Assembly: GCF_000682675.1 (NCBI RefSeq)
Contig: NZ_AWFA01000034.1
Location: forward strand, 105,220 to 169,219
DNA: 64,000 bases
Direction of reading: 5' to 3'
DNA from: Hyphomonas pacifica
GTDB taxonomy: Bacteria > Pseudomonadota > Alphaproteobacteria > Caulobacterales > Hyphomonadaceae
The position numbers were made by a program, and so were the translations under genes. Below are positions 7,571 to 18,831 of this stretch, one piece after another; the stretch's first letter is position 1; each line of letters starts with the position of its first letter. The notes under the pieces are model-generated. The model did not search any database and was not told where the DNA came from. It worked only from the letters and a program-made list of their open reading frames with translations.

Positions 7571-9625
7571 ATGACGACTGCCCCTTCCATCCCGTCGGCG
7601 CTCGCCGAGGCCCTTGCCGAGCGTGGCTATGACACGCTTACCCAGGTCCAGACCGCCGTAATCCAGCCAGACCTCGCCGGAAAGGATCTGCTTGTTTCAG
7701 CGCAGACAGGCTCCGGCAAGACGGTCGGCTTTGGCCTGGCCATGGCAGACGATCTTTTCGAAGGCGCTGACCGGTTTGCCCCGGCTGAGGCGCCGCTCGC
7801 CATCATCGTCGCCCCGACCCGCGAACTGGCCCAGCAGGTCGCCCGCGAACTGCAATGGCTTTACGGCCCCTCCGGCGCGCGCCTGGCCACCTGTGTCGGC
7901 GGCATGGACATGCGCGATGAACGCCGCGCGCTTGGCCGCGGGGCCCACATCGTTGTCGGCACGCCGGGACGCCTCGCAGACCATATCCGCCGCGGCTCGC
8001 TCGACACGTCCGGCATCCGCGTCGTCGTACTGGACGAGGCCGACGAGATGCTCGACATGGGCTTCCGCGAGGAGCTGGAATTCATTCTTCAGGGTACGCC
8101 CGAAACGCGCCGCACCCTGATGTTCTCCGCCACAGTGCCGAAAGGCATCGCTGCCCTGGCTGGCCGCTATCAGCGCGATGCCCAGCGCATCACGACCGCG
8201 GCGGAAAAGGAACAGCACGTCGATATTGACTACAAGGCCCTGCTCGTCGCCCCCGGTGATGAAGAGAACGCCATTGTCAACATTGTGCGCCATTCCGACA
8301 GCGAGACCGCCCTCGTCTTCTGCACGACGCGCGCGGCCGTGAACAAGCTGATGAGCCGCATGGGCAATCGCGGCTTCCCGGTCGTCGCCCTGTCGGGGGA
8401 GCTGAGCCAGAAGGAACGCGGCAACGCGCTGCAGGCCCTGCGCGATGGCCGCGCCCGCGTCTGCATCGCGACCGATGTTGCCGCCCGCGGCCTGGACCTG
8501 AAAAATCTCGGCCTTGTCATCCATGCAGACCTGCCGCGTGATCCCGCGACCCTGCTGCACCGGTCTGGCCGTACAGGCCGCGCCGGCCGCAAAGGGACAA
8601 GCGTTCTCTTGGTCACACCGCGTGCCCGCCGCCGGGTTGAGCGCCTGCTGAAGGATGCCCGCATCGAAGCAAGCTTTGGCAAACCGCCGTCTGCGGAGGA
8701 AATCAGCGCGCAGGATGACGCCCGCCTGATGGCCGATCCGATCTTCACCGAAGACGCGACCAGCGAAGACGCAAACCTCGCCCGCATCCTGATCGACACC
8801 TATGGCGCCGAACAGGTTGCCGCCGCCTTTGTCCGCCGTCACCGCTCGGAACGGACCGCGCCGGAAGATCTGCGCGAAGTGGATGATCGTCCGCCTGCGC
8901 GCGATCGCAAGGAACGCGGCGAGCGCGGAGACCGCCGCGAGCGCTCCGACCGCAGCTGGGAAGACCGCCCGCCACGCGAGGCGCGCGAGCCACGTGAACG
9001 CCGCCCCCGCGAGCCTCAGCCCGGCTTTGAAAACGCCACCTGGATCGGCCTCAATGTTGGCCGCCGCAAGAATGCCGAGGCCCGCTGGCTGCTGCCCATG
9101 CTGTGCAAGGCGGGCGGCCTGTCACGCGAAGACATTGGCGCGATCCGCATCAACCCCGCCGACACGCATGTCGAGCTGAAGCCGGACGCCGCCAAGCGCC
9201 TGTTCGACACGATCAAGCCGGATGGCACTTTGGAAAAAGGCCTGCGCGCCTTCTCTCTGGACGGGGCCCCTGCCCCGCATGGCGGCCATCCGGATACGCC
9301 GGAAGACGAAGCGCCCCGCCGCCCGAAGCCCCGTATCCAGAAGAAACCTGCCGAAGCCCCCGGCAAGCCGGTCATGGACCCGCTCGCCGCCTTTGACGGA
9401 GACGCCCCGCCGCGCCGCAAGCCGAAAAAGCCTTTCGACAAGGCCAAGAGCGGCGGCAAGCCCTTCAAGCCCGCCGGCGCACACAAGAGCGCCCGCCCGG
9501 CCCACGCCAAGTCCAAACCCGGCTTTGCCAAATCCGGCCCCAAGACGGGTCCAAAATCTGGCCCCAAAACCGGCAAAGCCGGCAAGGTCCACCGCAAGGG
9601 CCCCAAAAAACCCCCGCAGGACTAA
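7571..9625 (+). CDS. DEAD-box RNA helicase with DbpA RNA-binding domain and long basic tail
   Basis: A 684-residue ATP-dependent RNA helicase of the DeaD/CsdA group. Motif I AQTGSGKT is at 44-51, PTRELAQQ near 82-89, TPGRLADH near 131-138, DEAD at 155-158, SAT at 186-188, ATDVAARGLD near 300-309 and HRSGRTGRAG at 330-339. An Arg/Asp/Glu-rich linker runs from about 437 to 482. The DbpA-type RNA-binding domain follows at about 487-550 (WIGLNVGRRKNAEARWLLP). The last 100 residues are a Lys/Pro/Gly-rich low-complexity tail likely to bind RNA non-specifically. Roles in ribosome assembly or cold adaptation are usual in the family. Confidence 0.92.
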   Translation: MTTAPSIPSALAEALAERGYDTLTQVQTAVIQPDLAGKDLLVSAQTGSGKTVGFGLAMADDLFEGADRFAPAEAPLAIIVAPTRELAQQVARELQWLYGPSGARLATCVGGMDMRDERRALGRGAHIVVGTPGRLADHIRRGSLDTSGIRVVVLDEADEMLDMGFREELEFILQGTPETRRTLMFSATVPKGIAALAGRYQRDAQRITTAAEKEQHVDIDYKALLVAPGDEENAIVNIVRHSDSETALVFCTTRAAVNKLMSRMGNRGFPVVALSGELSQKERGNALQALRDGRARVCIATDVAARGLDLKNLGLVIHADLPRDPATLLHRSGRTGRAGRKGTSVLLVTPRARRRVERLLKDARIEASFGKPPSAEEISAQDDARLMADPIFTEDATSEDANLARILIDTYGAEQVAAAFVRRHRSERTAPEDLREVDDRPPARDRKERGERGDRRERSDRSWEDRPPREAREPRERRPREPQPGFENATWIGLNVGRRKNAEARWLLPMLCKAGGLSREDIGAIRINPADTHVELKPDAAKRLFDTIKPDGTLEKGLRAFSLDGAPAPHGGHPDTPEDEAPRRPKPRIQKKPAEAPGKPVMDPLAAFDGDAPPRRKPKKPFDKAKSGGKPFKPAGAHKSARPAHAKSKPGFAKSGPKTGPKSGPKTGKAGKVHRKGPKKPPQD

Positions 9626-9650
9626 AGCCCAATTCCTCTTGCCACCCAAA

Positions 9651-9687
9651 TATATGGTTTGTATATAGTTCATATATAAACCATATT
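9651..9687. promoter_or_regulatory. AT-rich palindrome upstream of the parD-like/map pair, likely operator
   Basis: ATATGGTTT at 9652-9660 and AAACCATAT at 9678-9686 are perfect 9-base inverted repeats, separated by 17 bases that are themselves AT-rich and near-symmetric (TATATA on both sides of GTTCA). The element lies 12 bases before the ATG of the ParD-like gene. In base composition it stands out sharply from its GC-rich surroundings. An operator for autoregulation by the ribbon-helix-helix protein is the natural reading. Confidence 0.55.
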
Positions 9688-9698
9688 AAGGGGCCGGA

Positions 9699-9923
9699 AT
9701 GGGCATCGTAAACATAGAAGATGAGCTGCACGACCAGCTACGTCGCGCCAGCAAGGTATCCTGCCGTTCGATCAATGCGCAGGCGGCCTACTGGATCAGG
9801 ATCGGCATGCTGTGCGAGACCAATCCGACCCTCAGTTTCACGGACATCCTGACGCGCGAGCTGGAGGCCGCCGGCGTATCGGCCCCGCCGCTGACGCCTG
9901 AACCCGCCGGAAGCGAGGCATGA
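9699..9923 (+). CDS. ParD-like ribbon-helix-helix protein
   Basis: A 74-residue protein with an N-terminal strand (GIVNIEDELHDQLRRAS) followed by two helices (SINAQAAYWIRIGM), as in ParD-like antitoxin and DNA-binding proteins of the ribbon-helix-helix class. The C-terminus is Pro/Glu-rich and probably disordered. An AAGGGGCCGG ribosome site precedes the ATG. No ParE or other toxin gene follows; instead its stop overlaps the start of a methionine aminopeptidase gene (ATGA at 9920-9923). It probably represses its own promoter through the palindrome just upstream. The pairing of ParD-like genes with map is one I recall from other genomes; the purpose is unknown to me. Confidence 0.75.
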   Translation: MGIVNIEDELHDQLRRASKVSCRSINAQAAYWIRIGMLCETNPTLSFTDILTRELEAAGVSAPPLTPEPAGSEA

Positions 9924-10699
9924 CCAAGACGCCGCAGGAACTCGCCCTGATGGCCGAATCCGGCCGTCTGCTGGCGTCCGTGTTTGAACATCTGGACCGC
10001 ATCTCCCTCGCCGGGAAATCCACGCTGCAGATCAATGACCTTGTAGAGCGCTTCATTGAAGATGAGCTTCAGGCACGCCCTGCGAGCAAAGGGCAATACG
10101 GTTTTGAATTCGTTCTGAACGCCTCTATCAATCAGGTCGTCTGTCATGGTGTTCCGTCGCCTGCGGACATCTTGCGCGATGGCGATATCGTGAATTTCGA
10201 CATCACGCTGGAGAAGAATGGCTATATCGCCGATTCCTCCAAAACCTATCTGGTCGGCGATGTCAGCCTCGCGGCCCGGCGGCTGGTGCAGGCAACCTAT
10301 TCCGCCATGTGGAAAGGCATCCAGGCGGTGCGTCCTGGCGCCCGACTGGGCGATATCGGCTATGCGATTGAGCGTCATGCCAAGCGCGCCGGCTATTCCG
10401 TGGTGCGGGATTATTGCGGGCATGGCATCGGGCGGGAGATGCATGAAGACCCGCAAATCCTGCATTTCGGCAAGCCCGGCACCGGCCTTGCCCTGCGCGA
10501 GGGCATGGTCTTCACGATCGAACCGATGCTCAATCGCGGTCGCCGCACAGTGCGGACCGAAGAGGATGGCTGGACGGTTGTTACCGCCGATGGCTCTCTC
10601 TCCGCCCAGTTCGAGCATACCGTTGCCGTCACCGCCACGGGCGTCGAGGTGTTGACACTCAGGCCGGAAGAACGCGCCCCCGGTTACAAAGCGGCCTGA
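9920..10699 (+). CDS. map: Type I methionine aminopeptidase
   Basis: A 259-residue enzyme that removes the initiator Met from nascent proteins. All expected active-site residues are present: His76 in VCHG, metal ligands Asp94, Asp105, His168 (GHGIG), Glu201 (IEPM) and Glu232 (FEHT). Length is normal for the type I class without an N-terminal zinc finger. Translation is coupled to the ParD-like gene by a 4-base overlap, so both are expressed from the promoter before 9699. It may be a second, conditionally expressed copy rather than the essential housekeeping enzyme; that needs the rest of the genome. Confidence 0.9.
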   Translation: MTKTPQELALMAESGRLLASVFEHLDRISLAGKSTLQINDLVERFIEDELQARPASKGQYGFEFVLNASINQVVCHGVPSPADILRDGDIVNFDITLEKNGYIADSSKTYLVGDVSLAARRLVQATYSAMWKGIQAVRPGARLGDIGYAIERHAKRAGYSVVRDYCGHGIGREMHEDPQILHFGKPGTGLALREGMVFTIEPMLNRGRRTVRTEEDGWTVVTADGSLSAQFEHTVAVTATGVEVLTLRPEERAPGYKAA

Positions 10700-10795
10700 T
10701 CCGAGCAGGCCAGCCCTGCCCCAACGCCCCCATTGACGGGTCTCGCACAAGCCAGCAAACCGCTGTCATATCCTTTCTGACAGCGGAGCGCCCAC

Positions 10796-11554
10796 ATGAG
10801 CGAGCATATTATCGAGAGCCTTGAAGACCGCGTCCTGACGCTTACCCTGAACCGTCCTGAGCGCAAGAATGCGCTGACCCAGGCCATGTATGCCGCGCTC
10901 GCAGATGCCATCAATGGCGCGAATGACGACAAGGGCGTCCGCGCCATCATCATCACCGGCGCGGGTGAGATGTTCACCGCCGGCAACGATCTGACAGACT
11001 TTGCCAGCAACATGGACGATGGCGAGCCGCCCGTCGCGCGCTTCCTCTCCGCCATCCGCGACGCAGAGAAGCCGCTGATCGCCGCCGTGAACGGCCCGGC
11101 CATCGGCGTGGGTCTCACCATGCTGCTGCATTGCGACATCGCCTACGCCGCCGACACGGCTGATTTCCGCGCGCCCTTCACGGCGCTTGGCCTGGTGCCG
11201 GAGGCAGGCTCGTCCCTGCTGCTGCCGCTGACCGTGGGCAATTCCATGGCAAATGACATCCTTCTGGCCGGCCGCATCCTGACCGCTGAGGAGGCGCTCG
11301 CCAGCGGGCTCGTCTCACGTGTTCTGCCCGCCGGTGACTTGCTCGCGGCCGCGCAGAAGACCGCCGCCGCCATTGCCGCCTCCGCGCCGACCGCCATGCG
11401 TCGTTCAAAGGGCCTGATCCGCGCCAATCGCGACGCTGTGAAGGCCCGCATGGACGCCGAAGGCAAAATCTTCGCAGAGCAGCTCAAATCCCCCGAATTC
11501 GCCGAAGCTGCCTCTGCCTTCGCCCAAAAGCGCAAACCGGTCTTCGAAGACTAG
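10796..11554 (+). CDS. Enoyl-CoA hydratase/isomerase family protein
   Basis: A 252-residue crotonase-fold enzyme. The oxyanion-hole strand and loop are visible as MFTAGNDLTDFA near 59-70 and NGPAIGVGLTML near 99-110. The segment LGLVPEAGSSLLLP near 131-144 places an acidic residue (Glu136) in the usual catalytic region. Such proteins hydrate or isomerise enoyl-CoA thioesters in fatty-acid or aromatic breakdown. No other beta-oxidation genes lie beside it, so the pathway is open. It stands alone between map and gyrB and is followed by a strong hairpin. Confidence 0.85.
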   Translation: MSEHIIESLEDRVLTLTLNRPERKNALTQAMYAALADAINGANDDKGVRAIIITGAGEMFTAGNDLTDFASNMDDGEPPVARFLSAIRDAEKPLIAAVNGPAIGVGLTMLLHCDIAYAADTADFRAPFTALGLVPEAGSSLLLPLTVGNSMANDILLAGRILTAEEALASGLVSRVLPAGDLLAAAQKTAAAIAASAPTAMRRSKGLIRANRDAVKARMDAEGKIFAEQLKSPEFAEAASAFAQKRKPVFED

Positions 11555-11856
11555 GATTTCCCTGGGTCCCCGGAATTTGTGTCAGCAAATATCCGGGGAC
11601 CATAACTTAAAAAAAACACCTCTCATCAGCCCCTTCCATCCCTCAGAACACCCCGAATTCCAGCCCGAAATCAGCGGAATTTCACCCGTTTTTGCCCCCA
11701 TATTCCGCAGGCGGATGCACAGCGGGCGAAATACCGCCACAGAGCGTTGATTTCATTGCTATTTATACGCTGCAAAAACACCCCTCCGCCTGTGGCCTTT
11801 GCCCCCCAAACCCCCTATAAATAAAGGCGAATCTACGAATCGATGAGGAGGCCTGA
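11555..11856. other. Intergenic region before gyrB with a hairpin
   Basis: This 302-base gap holds no convincing gene. Near its left end is a hairpin: GGTCCCCGG at 11565-11573 pairs with CCGGGGACC at 11593-11601, with an inner TTTG/CAAA pair. An AT-rich stretch follows (11603-11615). The remainder presumably holds the gyrB promoter, but I cannot point to convincing -35 and -10 boxes. A GAGGAGG ribosome site lies just before the gyrB ATG. Confidence 0.5.
11565..11601. repeat. Strong hairpin, possible terminator or dispersed repeat
   Basis: Nine-base perfect arms (11565-11573 and 11593-11601) plus a four-base inner stem follow the enoyl-CoA hydratase stop by 10 bases. There is no T-run directly after the stem, so it may be a dispersed repeat of the CCCGGGG type rather than a classical terminator. 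Confidence 0.5.
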
Positions 11857-14283
<2,427 letters not shown>

Positions 14284-14299
14284 CATCCACCTGCCGCAT

Positions 14300-14318
14300 C
14301 CCCGGGCTTGACCCGGGG
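14300..14318. repeat. CCCCGGG-loop-CCCGGGG hairpin after gyrB
   Basis: CCCCGGG at 14300-14306 and CCCGGGG at 14312-14318 flank a CTTGA loop, 17 bases after the gyrB stop. Short hairpins of this type are dispersed in many alphaproteobacterial genomes. A second, weaker hairpin (CTCCGG at 14355-14360 with CCGGAG at 14367-14372) follows. No T-run is present. Confidence 0.5.
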
Positions 14319-14468
14319 TCTCCCGAGACGGCTCCGCGCCCTTCCCGCAAGAGACTCCGGCATTCACCGGAGATACGGATTGGGGGGCCGCCCCTCCCTC
14401 CCCCACACGCCGCGGGAACCCCTGCCCGTTGCCCACGTTTCTTTCACTGAGATGAAAGGAACACCGCC

Positions 14469-14654
14469 ATGAAAGCCAAGTCCGAAGCCCAGCAGAAAGC
14501 CGCCGGCGCGGCGCTGGCCGCCAAGCGGGGGGACATGCCGAAATCAAAGCTCCAGGGTGCCTCCAGGGAGATGTACGAGACCATGACCGAGGACGAGCTC
14601 GACGACATGGCCTCCACCTCTCACGACGATCTGCCCGAAAAGAAGGGGGACTAG
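14469..14654 (+). CDS. Small DUF3008-family protein
   Basis: A 61-residue, highly charged soluble protein. The start AKSEAQQKAAGAALAAKRG and the later LQGASREMYETMTEDELDDMAST match the DUF3008 family, small proteins of unknown function common in alphaproteobacteria. GATGAAAGGA upstream supplies a ribosome site before the ATG. The stop is 3 bases from the start of the next gene, so the two are likely co-transcribed. No catalytic motif is visible; a stress or nucleic-acid-associated role is only a guess. Confidence 0.75.
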   Translation: MKAKSEAQQKAAGAALAAKRGDMPKSKLQGASREMYETMTEDELDDMASTSHDDLPEKKGD

Positions 14655-14657
14655 CCC

Positions 14658-15002
14658 ATGGACCGCAAGCAAGTCTGGGAAACCGAAAAAAGCTTCTGGC
14701 TCGAAGGGCCGGATTTCTACCGTGACCGGATGGTTTCCGATGCCTTCATGGTCTATCCCGCGCCGACCGGCATCCTGATCGGGGCCGACATCCTCCATGC
14801 CCTGGAGCAAGCGCCGCGCTGGGACAGTATCGACATGTCAGATCTGCAACAACTTGATACAGGCGACACAACCGTTCTGGCCTACAGCGCCACGGCCAGC
14901 GTCGATGGGGGCGATCCGTATCAGGCGCTCTGCTCCAGCACCTATGTGTGCATTGATGGCCGCTGGAAGCTGATGTCTCATCAGCAAACGCCTGTTTCTT
15001 AA
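14658..15002 (+). CDS. SnoaL-like / DUF4440-type protein
   Basis: A 114-residue protein with the cone-like NTF2 fold pattern: an N-terminal helix (VWETEKSFWLEGPDFYRDRM), a short helical middle, then three strands ending in a RWKLMSHQQTPV segment typical of DUF4440/SnoaL-like proteins. Members bind small hydrophobic ligands or act as lyases and isomerases, but many have no known role. It follows the DUF3008 gene by 3 bases, suggesting one transcript. No signal peptide is present. Confidence 0.65.
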   Translation: MDRKQVWETEKSFWLEGPDFYRDRMVSDAFMVYPAPTGILIGADILHALEQAPRWDSIDMSDLQQLDTGDTTVLAYSATASVDGGDPYQALCSSTYVCIDGRWKLMSHQQTPVS

Positions 15003-15170
15003 GCCGCACGCGCCCCTCCGTAAACGTCTGAAAAAGGCGCCCCTGTCCAAGGGATAAGCGGCTGCCCCGGCACGGCACACTCCCTGCTGCAACGCCGCCT
15101 TCCGTCCCGCGCGCCATGAGGAAAGCCCGCGCCCAATCCTGCGCAATGTGATGCGTGACAGATTAGGCGC

Positions 15171-15863
15171 ATGACGTACAAGAGCCCCGATTTCCTTGTC
15201 TATGCCGGCCGGTTCACCGTGCAATGGCTGGACCATGCCACCGCCGGTTTCCGGCGTGCTCTGGGGCTCACCCTTCTGCCCGCCCTGCCCTTTCTGCCGC
15301 GCCGGCAATTGCAGGAATTGACGCGCTTTCTGGCCCATGCCGAGCCGGTGATGCGCCGCATCCTCTATCTGATGGCGGTTGAGCTGGGCGCCCTTCCCGT
15401 CCGGGAGCGGACGTCCTCCGCCACTGCGTCAGCCGCTACACGCGCGCCCGCCAAGCCGCCCAAAACCAGCCGGCCTCTTTTTCCTCAACCGCGCTTTCGC
15501 TTGAGCGAACCGGAAGAACGCCCGCAGGCCGCGCGCACCCCGCCGCCAAAACGTTTCCGCACCGGCCCGCGCATCCGCCGCCTTGATGTGGAGCCCCCTG
15601 TCGATCTGTCGGAATATCCGGCCGGGCCGGATGACATTCTGCCCGCGGCGCGGCATGTGCGCCGCTTGCTGGCGCTGGAAGATGTGTTCGAGAACATGTC
15701 CCGCTATGTCACCGCCATGCGCCGCCTTATCGGCAAGGCAAAGCCCGTCGTGGGGCGGGCTCTGCCGCCTGCCTTCCGGCGCAGGCCTCTGACACCTGCG
15801 CAGCAGCAGAATGCCTGCGACCTGCACGCAGAGGCAACACGCCTCGCCTACAACACATCCTGA
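15171..15863 (+). CDS. Hypothetical protein, Arg/Pro-rich
   Basis: A 230-residue protein that I do not recognise. The N-terminal 75 residues are hydrophobic and Leu-rich (ALGLTLLPALPFLPRRQL), the middle (about 80-150) is low-complexity Pro/Arg/Ala and probably disordered, and the C-terminal part has a helical Arg-rich segment (AARHVRRLLALEDVFENMSRYVTAMRRL, about 162-190). No catalytic motif or signal peptide is clear. The ribosome site before the ATG is weak. Codon use matches its neighbours, so it is probably a real but lineage-specific gene. Confidence 0.6.
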   Translation: MTYKSPDFLVYAGRFTVQWLDHATAGFRRALGLTLLPALPFLPRRQLQELTRFLAHAEPVMRRILYLMAVELGALPVRERTSSATASAATRAPAKPPKTSRPLFPQPRFRLSEPEERPQAARTPPPKRFRTGPRIRRLDVEPPVDLSEYPAGPDDILPAARHVRRLLALEDVFENMSRYVTAMRRLIGKAKPVVGRALPPAFRRRPLTPAQQQNACDLHAEATRLAYNTS

Positions 15864-15935
15864 TACAGACTTGATCGCCAGGTAAAAAACCGGACGGGCC
15901 CAGCCCCGTACCGGCCCTTTGTGCTGCGTGGAACT

Positions 15936-16655
15936 CTAGTCCAGCAGGCTCAGCCCCACGCCCGCGAAGCGGATCTCAAATCCATCCACGTCCAACCCCA
16001 TATCCTGCGCGCGCGCCAGCACACCCGCCCGGTCTGCCACATGAATGCCAAAGGCAGCCAGACGCTCGACCGGCCCCTCCCGGAAGATGATCGCGCCGTC
16101 CTTCACATATAGTGTGCGGCGATCCACGATCAGGCCCAGCGCCAGCGCCCAACGACTGGCCAGGCCGTCCGGGTCCGGCGTCTCCACTGCCATGCTGACC
16201 AGCCCTCCGGGAACAGAGCGCTCGCGCCAGTCCGGCCCGCCCCAGCGCCAGCTGCCAAGAGGTCGCGCTTCGTCCACAGAGACAATTGTCCCGCCCATAT
16301 CGGCCGGGTGCAGATGGCTTGCGGAAATGTCCGGCAGGTCAATATTCCACACGCGGCGAATGCCCATACTGTCCACACGAGACCGGAAGGCGTCCAGCTG
16401 GGGGGTCTGGAAGATGGCCATGTATCCGCCCTCCCCGCAGCGCGTGATGAAACGCTGCGCGGGCGCATCGTCTTTCATCGGCACGACAACTTCCAGAAAT
16501 TGATCGCCCATCGCATAGACGCGGTTTTCCAGGCCAAACTCCTTAACGCCCGGATCAATGAATGGCTCGCCCAGGCCCAGCAACTCGCCCAGCTGGTCTG
16601 CCGTCTCCAGACTTTTCGCGGCGATCACCAATTGGCGTATGCGCGGCACCGGCAT
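15936..16655 (-). CDS. VOC (glyoxalase-like) family protein
   Basis: A 239-residue protein beginning RIRQLVIAAKSLETADQLGELLGLG, the classical start of a vicinal-oxygen-chelate module (strand, then helix). A second module starts near 140 (SVPGGLVSMAVETPDPDGLASRWALALGL), so two beta-alpha-beta-beta-beta units are present, as in dioxygenase or glyoxalase-like proteins. Metal ligands are not obvious, so it may be a non-catalytic or binding member. It is divergent from the efflux-pump gene with a 108-base gap. Substrate and pathway are unknown. Confidence 0.75.
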   Translation of the reverse strand: MPVPRIRQLVIAAKSLETADQLGELLGLGEPFIDPGVKEFGLENRVYAMGDQFLEVVVPMKDDAPAQRFITRCGEGGYMAIFQTPQLDAFRSRVDSMGIRRVWNIDLPDISASHLHPADMGGTIVSVDEARPLGSWRWGGPDWRERSVPGGLVSMAVETPDPDGLASRWALALGLIVDRRTLYVKDGAIIFREGPVERLAAFGIHVADRAGVLARAQDMGLDVDGFEIRFAGVGLSLLD

Positions 16656-16763
16656 GTCATCCTCCCAATATTTTTATCTGTGTCAGCGGACACAATATCA
16701 TAACAAACGCAACGCTATCACACTTGAATTGACCACAGAGCGAAGACACGCCACCAAGGCCTC

Positions 16764-17756
16764 ATGAACGATCACACGCACGATTCTTCCGACCACGATC
16801 ATGAACATGGCGACCATGGCCATTCCCACGGGCACAGCCACGCGCATGGCCATGGCCACAGCCATTCCCATGATGCGGACATGACGACAGCGGATTCGCG
16901 CCGCCGCGTCGCTCTGGCGGCCATGCTGACGGCGGCCTTCATGGGGGCAGAGATCGCCGGCGGCGTCATCTCCGGCTCCCTCGCCCTCTTGGCAGATGCC
17001 GCGCACATGCTGACGGATGCCGGCTCGCTCGCCCTCGCCTGGGTCGGCTACAAGCTGGCCGAGCGCCCGGCAGACCCGCAGCGTTCCTATGGCTTTGCGC
17101 GGATGAAGATCCTCGCCGCCTTCACCAATGGCATCCTCTTGGTGCTGCTGTCGCTGTGGATCGTGTGGGAGGCCATACAACGCCTGCTGCAGCCGGTGGA
17201 GGTGATGGGCGATGTGCTGATGGCCGTCGCGGTGGGTGGCCTTCTGGTCAACATCATCGCCTTTGCCATCCTGCATGGCGGCAGCAAGGAAGACCTGAAC
17301 CTGCAGGGCGCGCTGTGGCATGTGCTGGGCGATTTGCTCGGCTCCGTCGCGGCGATTGGCGCGGCGATCATCATCATGACGACCGGCTGGATGGCGGCGG
17401 ACCCGATTCTCTCTGTTCTGGTGGCGATTCTGGTTCTGGTGGCCGGGGTGCGCATTGCCCGCCAGTCGGGCCACATCCTGCTGGAAGGCACGCCGGATGG
17501 CCTCTCCCCCGCCGAGATCCGCGCGGATCTGGTGGCAGAGATTCCAGGCGTTGCGGAAATTACCCACATCCATGCCTGGGCGCTGACAGAGCACAAACCC
17601 CTGATTACGCTGGAGGTTTCGGCCGCGCCCGGCACGGATCTGGACCTTCTGCGCCAACAGGTCAAAGCCCGCCTGGCTGACCGGTTTGACGTCTCCCATG
17701 CCACGGTGGAAGTCGTCTCCGCCGCCGCCGAGCCTAGCGGGCAGTGTTCACATTGA
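16764..17756 (+). CDS. Cation diffusion facilitator (zinc/cobalt efflux), His-rich
   Basis: A 330-residue CDF transporter of the CzcD/ZitB type. The N-terminal 40 residues are a His/Asp/Gly-rich metal-binding stretch. Six membrane helices follow, with the signature SLALLADAAHMLTDAGSLALAW near 72-93 carrying the HxxxD zinc site and the matching HVLGDLLGS near 190 carrying the second half. The C-terminal cytoplasmic ferredoxin-like domain has VAEITHIHAWALT near 265. It exports divalent cations by proton exchange at the inner membrane. No metal sensor gene is adjacent. Confidence 0.9.
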   Translation: MNDHTHDSSDHDHEHGDHGHSHGHSHAHGHGHSHSHDADMTTADSRRRVALAAMLTAAFMGAEIAGGVISGSLALLADAAHMLTDAGSLALAWVGYKLAERPADPQRSYGFARMKILAAFTNGILLVLLSLWIVWEAIQRLLQPVEVMGDVLMAVAVGGLLVNIIAFAILHGGSKEDLNLQGALWHVLGDLLGSVAAIGAAIIIMTTGWMAADPILSVLVAILVLVAGVRIARQSGHILLEGTPDGLSPAEIRADLVAEIPGVAEITHIHAWALTEHKPLITLEVSAAPGTDLDLLRQQVKARLADRFDVSHATVEVVSAAAEPSGQCSH

Positions 17757-17844
17757 TATGAGCGCGATAGCGCTTTAAGGCTCATGGGGCAGCCCCTATA
17801 TGCGGGGCCGAGAGAACACGAAAACAAGATGGCGGAGCCTTCGC

Positions 17845-18813
17845 ATGGCTGAGACGAAACATACCGAAATCCTCATCATCGGCTCCGGCCCGGCGGGCTG
17901 GACCGCAGCCGTTTACGGCGCGCGTGCCATGCGAGAGGTAACGGTGGTGACCGGTATCCAGCCCGGCGGCCAGCTGACCATCACGACCGAAGTGGAAAAC
18001 TATCCCGGCTTCACTGAGATTCAGGGCCCGGACCTGATGGTGAAGATGCAGGAACATGCCGAAGCCATGGGGGCCAAAGTGATCAATGATCACATCGCAG
18101 AGGTCGATTTCGACTCCCGCCCCTTCCGCGCAATTGGCGAGAGCGGCACGGTCTACACTGCCGATTCCGTCATCATCGCGACCGGCGCACAGGCCAAATG
18201 GCTCGGCCTGCCCAGCGAGGAGAAGTACAAAGGCTTTGGCGTCTCCGCCTGTGCCACCTGTGACGGCTTCTTTTATCGCGGCAAGGAGGTTCTGGTTGTC
18301 GGCGGCGGCAATACCGCCGTTGAAGAAGCGCTGTTCCTGACCAATTTCGCCTCCAAGGTTACCGTCGTGCACCGCCGCGACAGCTTCCGCGCCGAGAAGA
18401 TCCTGCAGGACCGTCTGTTCAAGAATCCCAAGGTCGAGATCATCTGGAACAATGTTCTGGATGAAGTGCTGGGCGAAGGCGACCCGCCCGGCGTCACCGG
18501 CGCGCGCATCAAGAATGTCGAGACCGGCGAGACGACCGACATTCCGGTCCACGGCGTGTTCATCGCCATCGGCCATGCCCCGTCGACAGAGCTGTTCAAG
18601 GGCAAGTTGGAAATGAAAGACAATGGCTATCTGATCACCGCGCCGGATTCGACCGCCACCGCCATTCCGGGCGTCTTCGCGGCAGGCGATGTGACGGACG
18701 AGACCTATCGCCAGGCTGTCACCGCCGCCGGCATGGGCTGCATGGCCGCGCTGGAAGCCGAACGCTTCATGACCGAACAGGAAGCGCACGCAGAGTCTGT
18801 CGCTGCGGAATAA
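17845..18813 (+). CDS. trxB: Thioredoxin-disulfide reductase
   Basis: The start is the ATG at 17845 (MAETKHTEILIIG), preceded by GGCGGAG; an in-frame ATG at 17800 would add an unlikely Arg-rich leader. The 322-residue flavoprotein has the FAD site GSGPAG at 13-18, the redox pair Cys136 and Cys139 in CATC, the NADPH site VVGGGNTAVEEAL near 150-162 and the second FAD motif GVFAAGDVTD near 285. It reduces thioredoxin with NADPH. Length and motif spacing are standard. Confidence 0.95.
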   Translation: MAETKHTEILIIGSGPAGWTAAVYGARAMREVTVVTGIQPGGQLTITTEVENYPGFTEIQGPDLMVKMQEHAEAMGAKVINDHIAEVDFDSRPFRAIGESGTVYTADSVIIATGAQAKWLGLPSEEKYKGFGVSACATCDGFFYRGKEVLVVGGGNTAVEEALFLTNFASKVTVVHRRDSFRAEKILQDRLFKNPKVEIIWNNVLDEVLGEGDPPGVTGARIKNVETGETTDIPVHGVFIAIGHAPSTELFKGKLEMKDNGYLITAPDSTATAIPGVFAAGDVTDETYRQAVTAAGMGCMAALEAERFMTEQEAHAESVAAE

Positions 18814-18831
18814 TCGAGCGGCCGGGGCCGG

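Noticed and set aside
9699..10699. Classical ParDE toxin-antitoxin locus
   Set aside because: The ParD-like gene is followed by a methionine aminopeptidase, not by a ParE/RelE-type toxin; no toxin-sized frame is present.
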